Part shown: positions 1 to 11,707 of the stretch, one piece after another
Layout of the letters: the number at the start of each line of letters is the position of its first letter
How positions within the stretch are numbered: the first letter of the stretch is position 1
NCBI GenBank assembly: GCA_009617715.1
Contig: VTFK01000141.1
Coordinates: forward strand, 186,001-250,000
Direction: 5' to 3'
Source of the DNA: Plectrocnemia conspersa
Taxonomy: Eukaryota > Arthropoda > Insecta > Trichoptera > Polycentropodidae
Length of the DNA stretch: 64,000 bases
Position numbers and translations under genes: made by a program
The notes under the pieces: model-generated
What the model was told of the DNA's origin: nothing
Databases searched by the model: none
What the model saw: the letters and a program-made list of their open reading frames with translations, nothing else

Positions 1-360
1 ACAATTCAAAATAACAATTTTTAAATTGTTCGGTAATATAAAAAATGTATATGGTTATATCATGATGTAACTCTGTGTTGCGTGAAAATCACGCGGCAAA
101 AAATGACTCGTTGATTAAGTGAATTCTGTTTCAGATTTAATTTTGTCAAATAACAAACGGACGCGTACTTATTATTTAAATATTCTTTATTTTATAGTTA
201 CATATATTTTATTCAATTAACAAATTGCGATTTTTTAAAATAAGGATGAGTGGAATACATTAAAATAAATAAAAGAGCATCAATATCAATAATATTTTTT
301 TGCAAAAAGGAGGGTCAAAAGTTAGTCAGTCAGTTGTCGATATTTAAACATTTAGATTTC

Positions 361-454
361 ATAAAAATTAATAGTATTTCATTAAATGACGTTTTTCATG
401 CCAAATTCAAGGGAGGGCTAATACCCCCACCGCCCCCCTTAAATGTCGTCCCTG
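361..454 (-). repeat. Transposon-end relic, CAGGGACG(A/T)CATT family
   Basis: Read on the minus strand from 454 this begins CAGGGACGACATTTAAGG, followed by G-rich sequence. A related stretch lies at 60650-60830 (begins CAGGGACGTCATT and shares the phrase tatttcattaaat and C-rich blocks). A third edge ends at 55630. The recurring CAGGGACG..CATT edge is typical of a short non-autonomous DNA element. No coding capacity is visible. Confidence 0.5.
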
Positions 455-999
455 CTTCAAAGGCAACTCATCATATGCATATAGGGCTTTTATGTTCTTA
501 AAATGTGTCACAAGTGTAAGCGCGTGACGTCACAGTCTGCAGCTCTCACATTGCGCTAAACGTGACCAGTCGCGTGCGTTAAACCTAAATAACGCTCCAT
601 TGTGTTACGTATTGAAGTGCGCCTCAGTTAAATTTACACCAGCCCGATATTTATTTCGGTCGAATAAAAGTGCTCAAAGGTCGGGGCAGGAGCCAAATTA
701 GACACTTTTCAAAATAGCCACAACGTGGAGGGCGGGGGTTTTATTGTGGTACATGTTTTGATACAAAAATATATTATATATCGACCTAGGGAAAATATGC
801 TGAAAACCTTATCGACCTATTCGTGTAGGTTTAAACCTTTAAAAATATGCTGTATAAAACCTTTTTCGTTTTGTTTTTTACTTTGGTTAGTCATACTGAA
901 TCGTCACTTTGATTTGGTTAGCTCCACTGGTTGTGAGCTCAAGTTCTGAATTGCAGTGTAGTTCTAAGTCGGTAACAGACATGTAAATCTGATTGAGGA

Positions 1000-1243
1000 G
1001 ATCACTTGGGGCCTCCGAAACTTGGGGATCTCAAAAATAATTTATATATAACCCATATATTTTAATTTTTTTACGTTGAGACAAACTTAACTATGGATTC
1101 TCTTAGTACGGTTTTGAGCGTGCATACAGACTTGTCAAGGAGACAAGTTATAGATCTTTCATTTCAATTTTTAATCATTCGAAAAAGAGGACCTCCAAAT
1201 TTAGGTTGCGCCTGTGGTCTCCTAAGTGCTTAATCCGCCATTG
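1000..1243 (-). repeat. Transposon relic with CA(A/G)TGGCGGAT end
   Basis: On the minus strand from 1243 the sequence starts CAATGGCGGATTAAG and contains two 'ggcctccgaaa / gacctccaaa' phrases. A similar edge, CAGTGGCGGATGAAG with 'ggggcctccgaaa', ends at 29165. This terminal sequence type is common in hAT-like elements. The opposite end is not clear, so the left boundary is approximate. Confidence 0.4.
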
Positions 1244-2206
1244 ATTGGGGTGGAGTTCCGGCTTATAGAATAATGGCAGGATATTTTTATTATTTTTATC
1301 ATAGAATAATGGAAGGATATTTTTCACCTCTTTTCTTCTCCGCTTTGTTTGGCTAATTATAGCTTATTTGGATGGTAACTGCAATGTGTTTTTCAGTGAT
1401 GTTTTTCAGTGGCATTACTTTCTATGTTTGCGTCCTTTGTGGAGGCTACCTTTTAGTATTGTCAGTTATGCCCCCAATATATCTGCGCTTTGAGCGTTAA
1501 ATATTATTTCTTTGATGTACGTATTAAAGTAAATTAAAAAACGCTGGATTATGTCATTAACACATCAGCGCATTATGTCTACATATTCAATTTTAATAAT
1601 GCAATTGTTTTAATTTAATTATTTATTTGATATTAATGATCATAAAATTATCTAGCATATGTCATAGCAATATGGAAACAATATTTCGTAATTTAAAAAA
1701 GAATCCCCTCAAAAATTATTATCTATTTCTTGTTTAGAAATATGTTCGTGTTATCAAACCACACAAAAACAGTATGCCAACCTCATTAAAAGAAATGCAT
1801 GACAATTTCTAGATTTTGTTAAACTTGATCTAAAGCATAAAGCAGTTTGAGAAAAAAGGAACGTAAACATTATAAATATATACAGTATCAAGTGAAAATG
1901 CTTCAATCTAAAATCCAAATTATCGGTGTCGGATCAAGAAACATTTATTCACATGTTAAATTCTAGCAAAAGCTTACACCAGCTATAAATCCAAATATTT
2001 GTATTTTTTTAAATTGTAACTCAAATGTAGATAGAAGTGTTATTTTAAATGTTTTGTCAATTGATAATCTATGAGAATTAAAGCATAGTGTGATTATATT
2101 GATTTTTTTAAGTATAAAATGTTTTCAATCTCACATTTGTATACACAGGAAACGGGCTAAAATATAGCAATATAAAAAATTAATTAACGGTATTGATTAA
2201 ATATAA

Positions 2207-2469
2207 AAAGCATTCGATGAGCGCATAATTTCGCGTTATGGACCTGTGAATTGGCCTCCAAGATCGTGTGATTTAGCACCTTTGGATTATTTTCTGTGGA
2301 GATATGTGAAGTCGCCGGTCTATGCCGATAAACCAGAGACGATAGACGACATGGAAGTCAACATTCGCCGCGTTATTGCCGATAAACGACCCCAGCTGCT
2401 CGAAAATTGGACTTTTAGATTGCGCTTTATTCGAGCCAGCCGCGCCCATATGCCCGACATCATATTTAA
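2207..2469 (+). pseudogene. Mariner/Tc1-superfamily transposase, C-terminal fragment (5' part)
   Basis: The open frame encodes the last ~90 residues of a Tc1/mariner-type transposase. The hallmark block WPPRSCDLAPLDYFLW (about 2249-2296) contains the third catalytic Asp of the DDE/D triad, and VYADKPETIDDMEVNIRRVI follows. The frame ends in ...HMPDIIF just where a piggyBac element interrupts it at TTAA 2466-2469. The first two catalytic motifs and the N-terminal DNA-binding domain are absent upstream, so this is a 5'-truncated dead copy. The final codons and stop resume at 5721. Confidence 0.85.
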
Positions 2470-2547
2470 CACGTTTCGTGCCATGCCGGGCACCAGTGAC
2501 CGGCATCAACATTGACCACTAGGACGCGTCAGTCACCGGTGCCCGGC
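2470..2547. repeat. Left terminal and subterminal inverted repeats of piggyBac element
   Basis: The terminal repeat CACGTTTCGTGCCA starts directly after TTAA. It is followed by GCCGGGCACCAGTGAC at 2485-2500 and its near-complement GTCACCGGTGCCCGGC at 2532-2547, which together form a 16-bp-arm palindrome. Such subterminal repeats are presumed transposase-binding sites in this family; that role is inferred. Confidence 0.8.
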
Positions 2548-2940
2548 AAAAATCAGACTCAATAAAATGTCGCCAGCCGCCGCCGGGCACTTCTACCATA
2601 ATATTTATCATCAGATGTGACCGGCATGGCGTCACCCAACCAGATGCACATATAAACATCGACAAATTTTATTTCAAAGTTAAAAAAAAAATGTAAAAAA
2701 CATGATATCTTGAAATATGATTTGTATTTAATTGTACATATATGTGATCGATAATACGAAAGATTATCATGAAGAAGAACATCTAATACTAGTTCAGAAG
2801 AGTAACTACATGGTAAAAACTTTAAATTGTCATAAAACTAGAAAACAAAAAATAGCAATAAGGTGAAAAATATGATGAAAAAATAATAAAAAGAGAAGAG
2901 GTAACAACTATTTATTTTATATTAAAAAAAAACATTGTAT

Positions 2941-4612
2941 TTACATGGATACATTTCTATGTTCCGTATTAAAACATGGTAAGCAATAAAATGGTTGGCC
3001 ATCACAACCACCACAATATGTCACAACCTGTTTCGTTCGATTTTTCGCGATTTTTCGTCCAAACTTTGCATTCGATTTATAACACCTGGTACAATAACGG
3101 CGAACCTTTCGTACTGGACCTTCTTTTTTTAAAAGTTCATGGCGTGCTCTTCTTTGGTTTGGTGTTGTTGGGGGGTTAGAATTTACGCAGCTGGTAAGAT
3201 GTAATGCTAATTGTTTTCGAAATTCCACAATAGTAATGTTTTTTTTTGTCACTTCTTTATATACCACTCTGGCATTCACCACTGACGTATTCAAAAGTAG
3301 TTCCATCGCTAGCTTTCTATACCACTTTACCGTTTTCCGTAAGGAACTACAGTATGATGTCATTTGGTCAGATAAATCTACAGCCGTTTTCCCTTGATTA
3401 TATTCATGGACAATTTTTGGGTTTTCCACTCTATTTCCCCTTCTGTTCCTTATTGTGACATAGTCAATAGTATGTTTTGTAGATAGCATCAGGACATCGC
3501 GTGAATCTCTCCATTTTAGAACTGTCACTCCTTTCCTGTTTTGTTTCGCTGCAATTTCTCCTCGTTTTAATTTTATATTGGTGACATCTTTCGGAAGTCC
3601 TCGTCGATTTAGGCGTAGAGTACCCACTAAATGTGTATTTTCAGCTAGTAGCTTATTTGCCAAGTCTAAACTGGTGTACCAATTATCGGTACAAACCGTA
3701 TGTCCCTTTTCTAAAATCGGGCGACAAAGAGTCATCACAATATGTGTAGGTACTGAATCCGTTATATTAAAATTTTTTCCACAATATACTTGAAGGCTAT
3801 AGGTGTATCCAGAGGCAGTGCACAATTTAAACATTTTTATTCCATATCTGTGGCGCTTTTGTTTCATATATTGTCGAAACGAAATTCTTCCTCTGAAAGG
3901 AATCATGCTTTCATCGACACAGACATATTCTGCGGGATCATACACTTTTTTTAAATTATCGTTCAATCCGTCAATAATATTACGCACTTTGGCTAGGCGA
4001 TCTTCTTTATCAGCAGTGGAGTTATCAGTGAAATGTAGCATTTGCAATAAAATTTCGAAACGGTTTCTGCTCATTACCGATTTGGGAAAAGTTTGTCTAA
4101 ATGCTATATCTGTACTCCAATATAACGGGATGCTGGGGAGTTTGACGAGTCCCATCCAGATAATGAGACCAAAAAATATTTTCATTTCATTCATGTTTGT
4201 GGGTGACCATGCGTGAAGGCGAGAAAATGATCCTAGAATATTGCCTTGCAGCACTTGAACGGCGTACCGATTAGTTTCCACTGAAATCGTTTCGAACATA
4301 TCGTCCATTACAAAAAGTTGAAAAGTCACTGGGCTCTCCTTGAGGCAATTTCTCTGCGATTTCACATTTCACGCCAGATAAACTCACAAAAGGCCTCACA
4401 GTAGCTGTCGCACCCACAGGATTGAACCATTCATTAGAAGAAACACTTGTAATATCACTTGGATCAATATCACCAACATCTGATTCACTTTCACTTTTTT
4501 CTTCTGGTAATAATCGCCGACGTCGAATAATATTTGCCATCCCCGTAAATGAACTATCTTCACTTTCAGATAATTCAATCGACAAATTATCATCTGATAA
4601 AATTCTTGCCAT
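2941..4612 (-). pseudogene. piggyBac transposase (DDE_Tnp_1_7), single frameshift
   Basis: Cut-and-paste transposase of the element. The ATG at 4612 opens an acidic N-terminal region (ESEDSS, EEKSESESDVGD), typical of PGBD proteins. That frame is lost near 4315-4335; the rest continues in another frame to the stop at 2941. The main 474-codon frame holds the catalytic aspartates in recognisable contexts: VDESMIPFRGR (D151 of that frame), CTDNWYTS (D227) and AVDLSDQ (D330/D333). A C-terminal Cys-rich zinc-binding module (CTRCYKS ... CGGCDG ... CLPCF) follows. The expected SDFF..F junction would be restored by a net -1 or +2 at the A4 run 4321-4324 (plus-strand bases). Apart from that break the protein appears intact. 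It could be a sequencing slip or a young inactivating mutation. Confidence 0.9.
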
Positions 4613-5558
4613 ATTTATATGGGATAAAACTGAAAAATTAAATTGTTGGAAAATAATAACTTGAATGAAATAATATAATTATATGTGTGTAAAAATATAA
4701 ACCTGCTCTATCAAAATATATCTGCGAATGCTATGCGTAACAATGGCATCTGAAAAATGGTTCGGGGCGTGAACATTATACTACCGGGAATTCGCTTGAA
4801 ACCAAGAACAAAAAGCTTATGTCATTTTGTATAGAATGAAAAGATTTCATTGTTTCAATACAAATTCGTCATGTCTACAATATATCTAACTTTTATTGTT
4901 TTATGCGTAAGAGTTTTGAGAAAAGATGTTTTATGAAAAAATAAAGACTGATCTTTATTGCGTTCGAGTACACATCAATTACAATGTTACTAAATAGCTT
5001 CCTGGTAGTTTGACATGAATGTTGTTTATGACATGAAGTCTCAACAAGGTTTTTATTGCCCTTTTTTTTAAGAAAGGGTTGAAAAAAAAACTACAAAAAT
5101 ATGTATTTATTGAATGGAAATATTTGTAGAAGCTGGCATGAGACACAATAGAGTTGATTTATGACGGTCACCCAAGCAATTACTCATTTTTTTTGTCGGA
5201 AATTTGTTATGTAATGAGTGAGTAAAAACAATTAGTTGTAGATAAAGTAATTTTTTTTACATGTTTTGATATTAGGTAGATTTCTATATGAAATACTACC
5301 TATTGCAGAGGAGGCCATATTTTATTTTTTATTGTCTTCTTTCTCTTTATTTTAGCCACCATAAACATTTATTGTTTCAATTCACAGAAGGGATGCATAC
5401 AAAGAATTACGATATCGGTCGTCAATCTCAATGTCTTGAGCATAGTCTACAGATTTTGAATGAAGTTGAGGGTCAGGGGTATTTTCTGATCGGAACAATG
5501 AAAATTTTGTGGTGGCGAGAAAAATATGCTAAAAAAAGTACTTAATGACGCCATGGAG

Positions 5559-5716
5559 GTCACCGGTGTCCGGCACTCCAAATAAGGGTTATACAAGGGT
5601 TAAAAAAAATTACGATTATCTATTAAGCTCTTATTAGGATAAATATATAATATACAACTAAAATTAGCCAATGGCTCAGATTGATTTTTAACAAAAATAA
5701 GGTGGCATGAAACGTG
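5559..5716. repeat. Right terminal and subterminal repeats of piggyBac element
   Basis: GTCACCGGTGTCCGGC at 5559-5574 matches the left subterminal block. The element closes with TGGCATGAAACGTG at 5703-5716, the inverse of the left terminus with one substitution, then TTAA. Confidence 0.8.
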
Positions 5717-5720
5717 TTAA

Positions 5721-5831
5721 ACACTAATGGCATAAAAGTGTCTTTCAAATAAAGCCAATAACATGGCCATTACCACAATTTTTATGTGTTTTATTTAATT
5801 TTAAAGTTCTATACCTCTAAAAAAAACACCT
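5721..5831 (+). pseudogene. Mariner/Tc1-type transposase 3' end, displaced by piggyBac
   Basis: Joining 2469 to 5721 (one TTAA copy removed) continues the upstream frame as ..IIFKH and then TAA, the usual ending of this transposase family. The following AT-rich tail to about 5831 ends in AAAAAAAACACC, a plausible remnant of the element's terminal repeat. The right boundary is approximate. Confidence 0.7.
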
Positions 5832-8800
5832 TTATTTTAAGATGCAATAAATTAAAGTGTCGTCTGCAAACATATTCTGGTGTAAAAAAAAACATGCAAT
5901 TATCCGCTCCTTTAAACATATAGAGAATAAATGTATAAACTATAAAGGATTCTAGTTAAATTTCTCGCGCCTCCCCAAGAAAACCGCTGTAAAACATTAT
6001 GTTTATTGTTTACATACATCAAAATGCAGGTAAAGGAATTATATAAACGTTGTATCAAGAACATAAGACACCTGTACATGTGTCAATACTAAATAGTGGT
6101 CATATTTACAAGATGAAATCTTCAATCTGATCCCAAATCAGCAACCTATCAATCTACAAAAAAAACTCAACATGTTTATACATAATTACTTACAAACGTA
6201 ATTTAATATGCATGCGTGTCATATAGAAAAAAAAATACGTAGTAATATTGACTTAATGCAACAGTCGAACGTAAATTAATTAATCGTTACAACGTGAATC
6301 GAACGGCATGGAACTAACAAGTCATGATTCATGAATAATCATACCATACAAAGGACGCAGATGGTATTAATAATCAGTTATAATAATATTGCATTGCAAC
6401 GCACTGTCATGTCAACGAACCAGCCAGTCGCTAATCAATTATTCATTGTTTGTGTACGATCTGCCAGTACCAGATAAAAAGAAAACGTTGCAATCTCAAG
6501 CACGTGTGTGATAAATATATAAACGTATAAAAGCAGCCAGTCACGTGTCGGCGCTATCAGACATTAGATAATAGTATATAGCACATTCCGAGATAAGGGA
6601 ATAAACGTGTTTTACTTTCGATATGTATTTATGCTCTATGCAAATATCCGCAGACGACCTTGAAGCTGCTTCAGACGCTTAAAAGAGTGAATCTGATTAG
6701 CGATGACCCCGTGCAGTGCGGGTTCGATGCCATTCGCATTTTATTGTATTTATATCTAGAATGATGACGTTAATAATTAGTAATAAGTCAAATTCCTAAG
6801 ATCAATGTTAAATATTATTGGAATTCCCATTATTTTCTTATTCATGAATATTCTTGCGCTCACAGGCGTTAGTTTGTCATGAATGTTACTACTTTCCTAA
6901 GAGTGCGTGACTCTCCTTCCTCTATCCCATATTTCCATACTTCCTCTATGTTTTGCTGCTAAACATGAAACGACGCTCTTAACAGCGCGTCAACATCGAG
7001 GCAGGCAAACTCCTCAATGTGGGCAACTTGAAAAGGCGGCTGTAAAGAACTAAGCCCTTCGAACTGGTCTAGTTATTATTACTGGAACTCGCTTATTATT
7101 AATGATTGTGTAGTGTTCAACAGAAAACTTTTGAACGCCAATTATTAAATACAGAATAAAATTAATTATTGGTCATAAAGACCAGTTTTATTGTTTAAAA
7201 AAATATTTAATAATTATAAAGTATTCTTACAGCTTACAACAAATATATTAACGCCCTAGCTTGATATTACTTACATTATTCATCTTTGAGCATAGTAAAA
7301 TCTAGGAAAACCTAATCTGTGATGACCAACCCAAAGTAAAATTAAATAATAATCACTAATTCTTATCTCTCAGACACGATAGACTGAAAAACATTAGGGC
7401 CCATATCCAACTTATAAAATAAAATATAGAAATCATGAAAGAAGTATTATATATTTTTTTAATAAAACAGTTAATGTTTTTATTGTAAAGTTATTGTTAA
7501 ATAAATGCACAATAATGGTCAACAAATAAATTATATTTATTATATTATCTTCGTCTAATAAGACATCTATCATCAATCACAATTATTATTCATTCTTAAT
7601 AATCGTATGATTGCCGTTCAATAGTGTTGCAAATCACGGAATTGTTTAAAGTTTAAACAATTGAATACACAATAAATATAATTTACATATACCATACAAT
7701 ACATATAAAAATGTATGTATGTATACTATATAGTTTATACAATGATTACACGCATTAAAATTCATTCAAATAATTATTAATAAATGTATTTATTGCTCTA
7801 AATGTATTATTCCCAGCGTATAATACTAGGCATGTCAACAATTATTTATTAAAACCTCAACTCTGAAAAGGTAAAACCAATATAGCTCGAGCCAATAATA
7901 AAACAGCAGCTTTGTAAATATGCTGTTGTATGAGATGTGCAGAGTTTATTATCGAATAATAATGCACATCTCTGAAATCTTCGTATGCAGTGTTCGCATA
8001 TGAATAGGTGTTATCATATATGATACAAAAACTGCTCGTTCTTGCATCGCTTTTTTCCTCAATTCAACCCTGTCTGTGTTTTTCCACGAGTACGTTTACA
8101 CGTGTAAGTTGATAATTGCCATGCGACTGTCACGGTCACGCTAGTATTACAACTTTTACATATTTATTGTCGATGGCAAAAATAAAGCGTGTGAATAATG
8201 AAGGCGTTAATGCAGCACTCAAAGTATTCTTAGAAAGTGAAAAGTCAACAAACAGTAAACATTGCGGATTTTTATGTAATTAAAATTTTATATTGATTGA
8301 AGACATTACATTTTTACAAGTTGACTTTTATATAGTCATCACCTGAGTTGTTTTAATTATACTTTTGAAGCAATTAAAAATATACGATCCGTACTCCCTG
8401 TTAAGTAGATTTTATTATCAGAATATTTAGTTTTGTTACTTCCGTTAATTACTAATATATTGTAATTATCTGTTATAATGTGTTATTGCAACGCTGAAAA
8501 ATACCTTACATGTGAACATCTTATTCGACATATTTATAGAAATATCCACATAATATGATAACATGTACACTCGGTGTACATCACAGTAAAAAAAAAGTTA
8601 TTAGCCCTATTTGAAACAAAATCAATAATAAACCTGAATACTTCGTTAGAAAAATATAGGCCAAAAACTGCTCTTTAAAACTATAGTATTATGCACATGA
8701 TATAATGACATTTTCATTAAAAAAATAAGTTTCTGGACAAAAAACGCAACAATAATATTGCCCTAGCAATTAGTTGGTAATGTCAAACAATTCTACTAAT

Positions 8801-9949
8801 GTGATTGTTTTCATTCGTCATCTGCTTTTCTGTTTTTGATATTTTTATGGTAAGATGTATAGCTAGCAATGAAACATGGTCAGCATGAATTAAAGCGAAG
8901 AGATTTTTAGATCAACATTGTTGTCGGGTGATTTCGCGCATTGTTTCAAGCCTGGCGCGGGCCATTTTTTAGCAGCCGCGGAATTTCTCGGAAACGAAGA
9001 ATTTCCGCGTTTTTTTTCGGAAACTCGCCATAACTTTTATACTATACAATATAAAATTATGAAATTTTAAACATAGACTTACCATAAACAGTACTATTAA
9101 ATGAAGAAGAAACATGGAGGTTGACAGTTTTATATTCACTGAAAACTTGCGTTTATTTTGCACATAAAAGTACTATAAAATGTATGTAATAAAACATTAA
9201 ATAAAACTAAAATATGGCACAATCTGTTTTTTATGAATAGTTTTTTTCAACGTATGATATCTCTAAAACACGTACCTCTGTGTAGAGGTATGTCAAAAAA
9301 ATACATAGCTACACTTTTGGTCCAATTATCAATAATCAGATAAATTATCCACACAAAATTCATCGTCAGATTTATTTTTATCGGGTGAAAACATTTCGGG
9401 GTGTAAAACTATTTTTTAGACAACCGAACGACTGAACATTTACGCGTAACTGTAATGATGTCTTTTTTTTTATAACAAGTCACAGATGTCGCAATGACTG
9501 TTGCTTGTTATCTACCCCAGGTCAAGTTTCATTGGAATTTGTTTTGTTTTCTCACTCCCAACCATCCCTTCTTTTACATCAGGTAGAAAGTAATTCCTCG
9601 AAGTATCTTGAATAGAATTGAACATAATAGAAGATATTTGGGATAACAGGAATTGTTTATAGTTCGTTATTTAATTTTTTGTACGGAATAAAAATTCAAT
9701 ATCAAAATTAGTACAATACATTTGGTGGACATGTAATAAATGCGACGACGAATAAAATAATGTCTTTACTAAATATCAAAGCAGTGACATCTAGCTGCTG
9801 ACAACAAAAAAAAATGCAGTTCAAATTACACGGATAAACACGTGAGCCGACTTCTAGCAACAGACTACAAAAAACGGATTTTTACGGGTCCCGCAATCCA
9901 GCAGCAGTTCCGCAAAAACGGAAAAATCCGTGTCCCGACAACAATGTGT
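5832..9949. other. AT-rich intergenic region, no gene seen
   Basis: About 4 kb with no open frame of recognisable origin. It contains numerous poly-A/T runs. One dispersed repeat is listed at 8525-8592. A weak tRNA-like B-box phrase (gggttcgatgcc, about 6719-6730) may mark an old SINE. A stretch at 7262-7310 (inverse of aggttttcctagat) resembles the SINE-like body at 31730-31760. Confidence 0.5.
8525..8592 (-). repeat. Dispersed repeat, inverse copy of 48713-48790
   Basis: Read on the minus strand this gives ttactgtgatgtacaccg, then tgtacatg..atcata.tatgtg...tctataaatat. The plus strand at 48713-48790 reads almost the same phrases in the same order. Two diverged copies in opposite orientation indicate an interspersed repeat family. 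No ends or coding content could be defined. Confidence 0.55.
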
Positions 9950-9962
9950 TAATGAAAAATAA

Positions 9963-10150
9963 AATGGATGCTAACAAAGTGTGCGCTGTTCCATCAGGAT
10001 AACGATCCAGCGCACACATCAGTAGTTGTGATAACTAAAATTCGTCGACTCGGTTTTAAATTGATAACTCGTTCTTCCGTTTTACCGGATCTAGCTCCAG
10101 CAGTCTTTAATCGAATTCTGAACCTCAATAAACATCTGGAAGGGCCATGA
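9963..10150 (+). pseudogene. Mariner transposase fragment
   Basis: The 60-codon frame reads CALFHQDNDPAHTSVV ... LGFKLITRSSVLPDLAPAVFN. This matches the mariner catalytic core around the second and third catalytic Asp motifs (family pattern FHQDNAPAH ... YSPDLAPSD). Several substitutions (D for A in QDNDPAH, loss of the PPY and SD residues) and absence of the rest of the gene show a decayed fragment. A different, much more degenerate family from the 2.2 kb relic. Confidence 0.8.
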
Positions 10151-10499
10151 AGTAAACCTTCAGATGCTAATCAGATGGATTCAAAGGGGGTTATCTCGAA
10201 AAATAACGTTAAAAAAATAAGCCAATTCTGAGTGAAAGTTATATATTATAATAATAATTTGTTTCGCAGAAATTTTGAATTAACAATTGAATATATCACG
10301 AAAGCATATTCCTATGTTTTCATATGGGTTGAAATCCACCGATTTTTATTTCTCGTCGTTTACCCACATCCTACATGGCAAGACCGGAAATTAAAATCAG
10401 TCAAAACATCAAAATTCAAATGACATACGAAACTCGAGCCCGTCGCGACCTTGAGCGGTGAACGAAAATAAAAACATTCCGATCAAGTGCGAGAGAACA

Positions 10500-10740
10500 A
10501 CGGCCGTTCGGTCTAAAATAGAATAGATACCTGCGAGGCAATGTTCCGGAGGCGGCCCGGAAACGGATCCATTGCGTTTAGCCGAAAGGCGGGCGGCCGC
10601 ATCCAATTCCGCGCGGTGTGTCGGCAGCACGCGAGTCGGCACGTGAGCGCCCCCCCCCTACTGCCGTCGGTCACGCTTCCCAGAGCTCCCGCCGATGCAC
10701 TCCATCCGATAGTGGCGACGCACAGTGGCGTAAAAGTACA
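10500..10740. promoter_or_regulatory. Orphan GC/CpG-rich island
   Basis: About 240 bp of CpG-rich sequence in an otherwise AT-rich region. No protein family is recognisable in any frame. On the minus strand the island ends at a possible splice donor, CTCGCAG|GTATCTATT (near 10530), which would suit a non-coding first exon of a gene reading leftward, but no partner exon was found. The right edge carries CAGTGGCGTAAAAGT, a transposon-end-like phrase, so a repeat origin is also possible. Confidence 0.35.
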
Positions 10741-11707
10741 AAACATGACCTTAATTTAAAAAAATACTTTTTCGAAAAAAAATATTTATTTTCTGTCGTA
10801 ATCTCGAAAAATCTTCGAGAATGCTTTTGGTATTTTAGTGAGCGCTTCAGAATACATATTTGAAAGAGCTTTACATCATTAATTTTGAGCCATTAACTTA
10901 ATGAGTTTTTCGCAGATATTTTTGGACAGGTAGAAAAGATTTCGTCGATAAAAATCAAATCGACTATCCCACCTTGTATATGTAGCTATACATAAATTCA
11001 TACGAGTGTATACAGTTTACTGGAATATATATCTATTATTAATAATAAATAACATTATTACAGGTCATTTATATGCAATTTTGTATACTATTGTTAATAA
11101 CAATTTGTCGAATACTAATCTTAGCTATTTAGAATAATGCACAAATAATTAAAATATATAAAAGAACTCACAAAATAATTTATTATGATAAGAAAATTTA
11201 ATAAAAATGTCCTGATCAACTTTTTCTAAAATATCCCACTGTGCGGCGCGCCGAAAAACATCCGACGCAATACTACGTTTGCGCCTTATCACCCTGATTT
11301 GAATTCGCCTTATGACCTCGCGTTCAATTATTCATGCGTGGTAAAGTCGCTCATATAAGAAGCATGTATGAGATTATCGATGATAGATTCATTGTGGAGA
11401 TGTTTGCGTACACGTATTTCCATAGAAAGCATTGTTTGAAAGCGACGTGTTCGAGAGCTGTTCGCTAACTTGATTTGCATTTAAAGACATGTGTTCGCCT
11501 CTTAGCTCCCAACCTACGATTTGAAAAATATTTATTACCACAGTAACCAGACGTTTCGAATTTTGCAAGACTTTCCCAAATTCGTGTCGGCTGTCCAGGA
11601 TTGGTCCGAATTTTTTTTAACATCTACGCAGTGGCGCAAAGCTGCTGTATCCTTGACTTCATGCTAAATGGGTCATCTAATATATTTATCGTAGTATGTA
11701 TCTAGAT

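Larger units (their letters stand above)
1..2206. other. AT-rich intergenic DNA with decayed repeats
   Basis: No gene is recognisable here. The short open frames have no family signature and read through repeat edges. Two stretches look like ends of old transposons and are listed separately (361-454 and 1000-1243). A 24-base phrase beginning atagaataatgg occurs twice, at about 1266 and 1303, as a small local duplication. Everything else is AT-rich filler with homopolymer runs. Confidence 0.6.
2470..5716 (-). mobile_element. piggyBac-family DNA transposon, nearly complete
   Basis: The element is 3247 bp. It is flanked by TTAA on both sides (2466-2469 and 5717-5720), the invariant piggyBac target duplication. 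The ends are inverted: CACGTTTCGTGCCA on the left and CACGTTTCATGCCA read inward from the right, with one mismatch. Subterminal blocks of the form GTCACCGGTG(C/T)CCGGC occur at 2532-2547 and 5559-5574, and inverted at 2485-2500. It carries one transposase gene on the minus strand (2941-4612). About 0.9 kb of AT-rich DNA without a recognisable gene lies between the transposase start and the right end. Integrity of ends and target duplication implies a fairly recent insertion. Confidence 0.92.
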
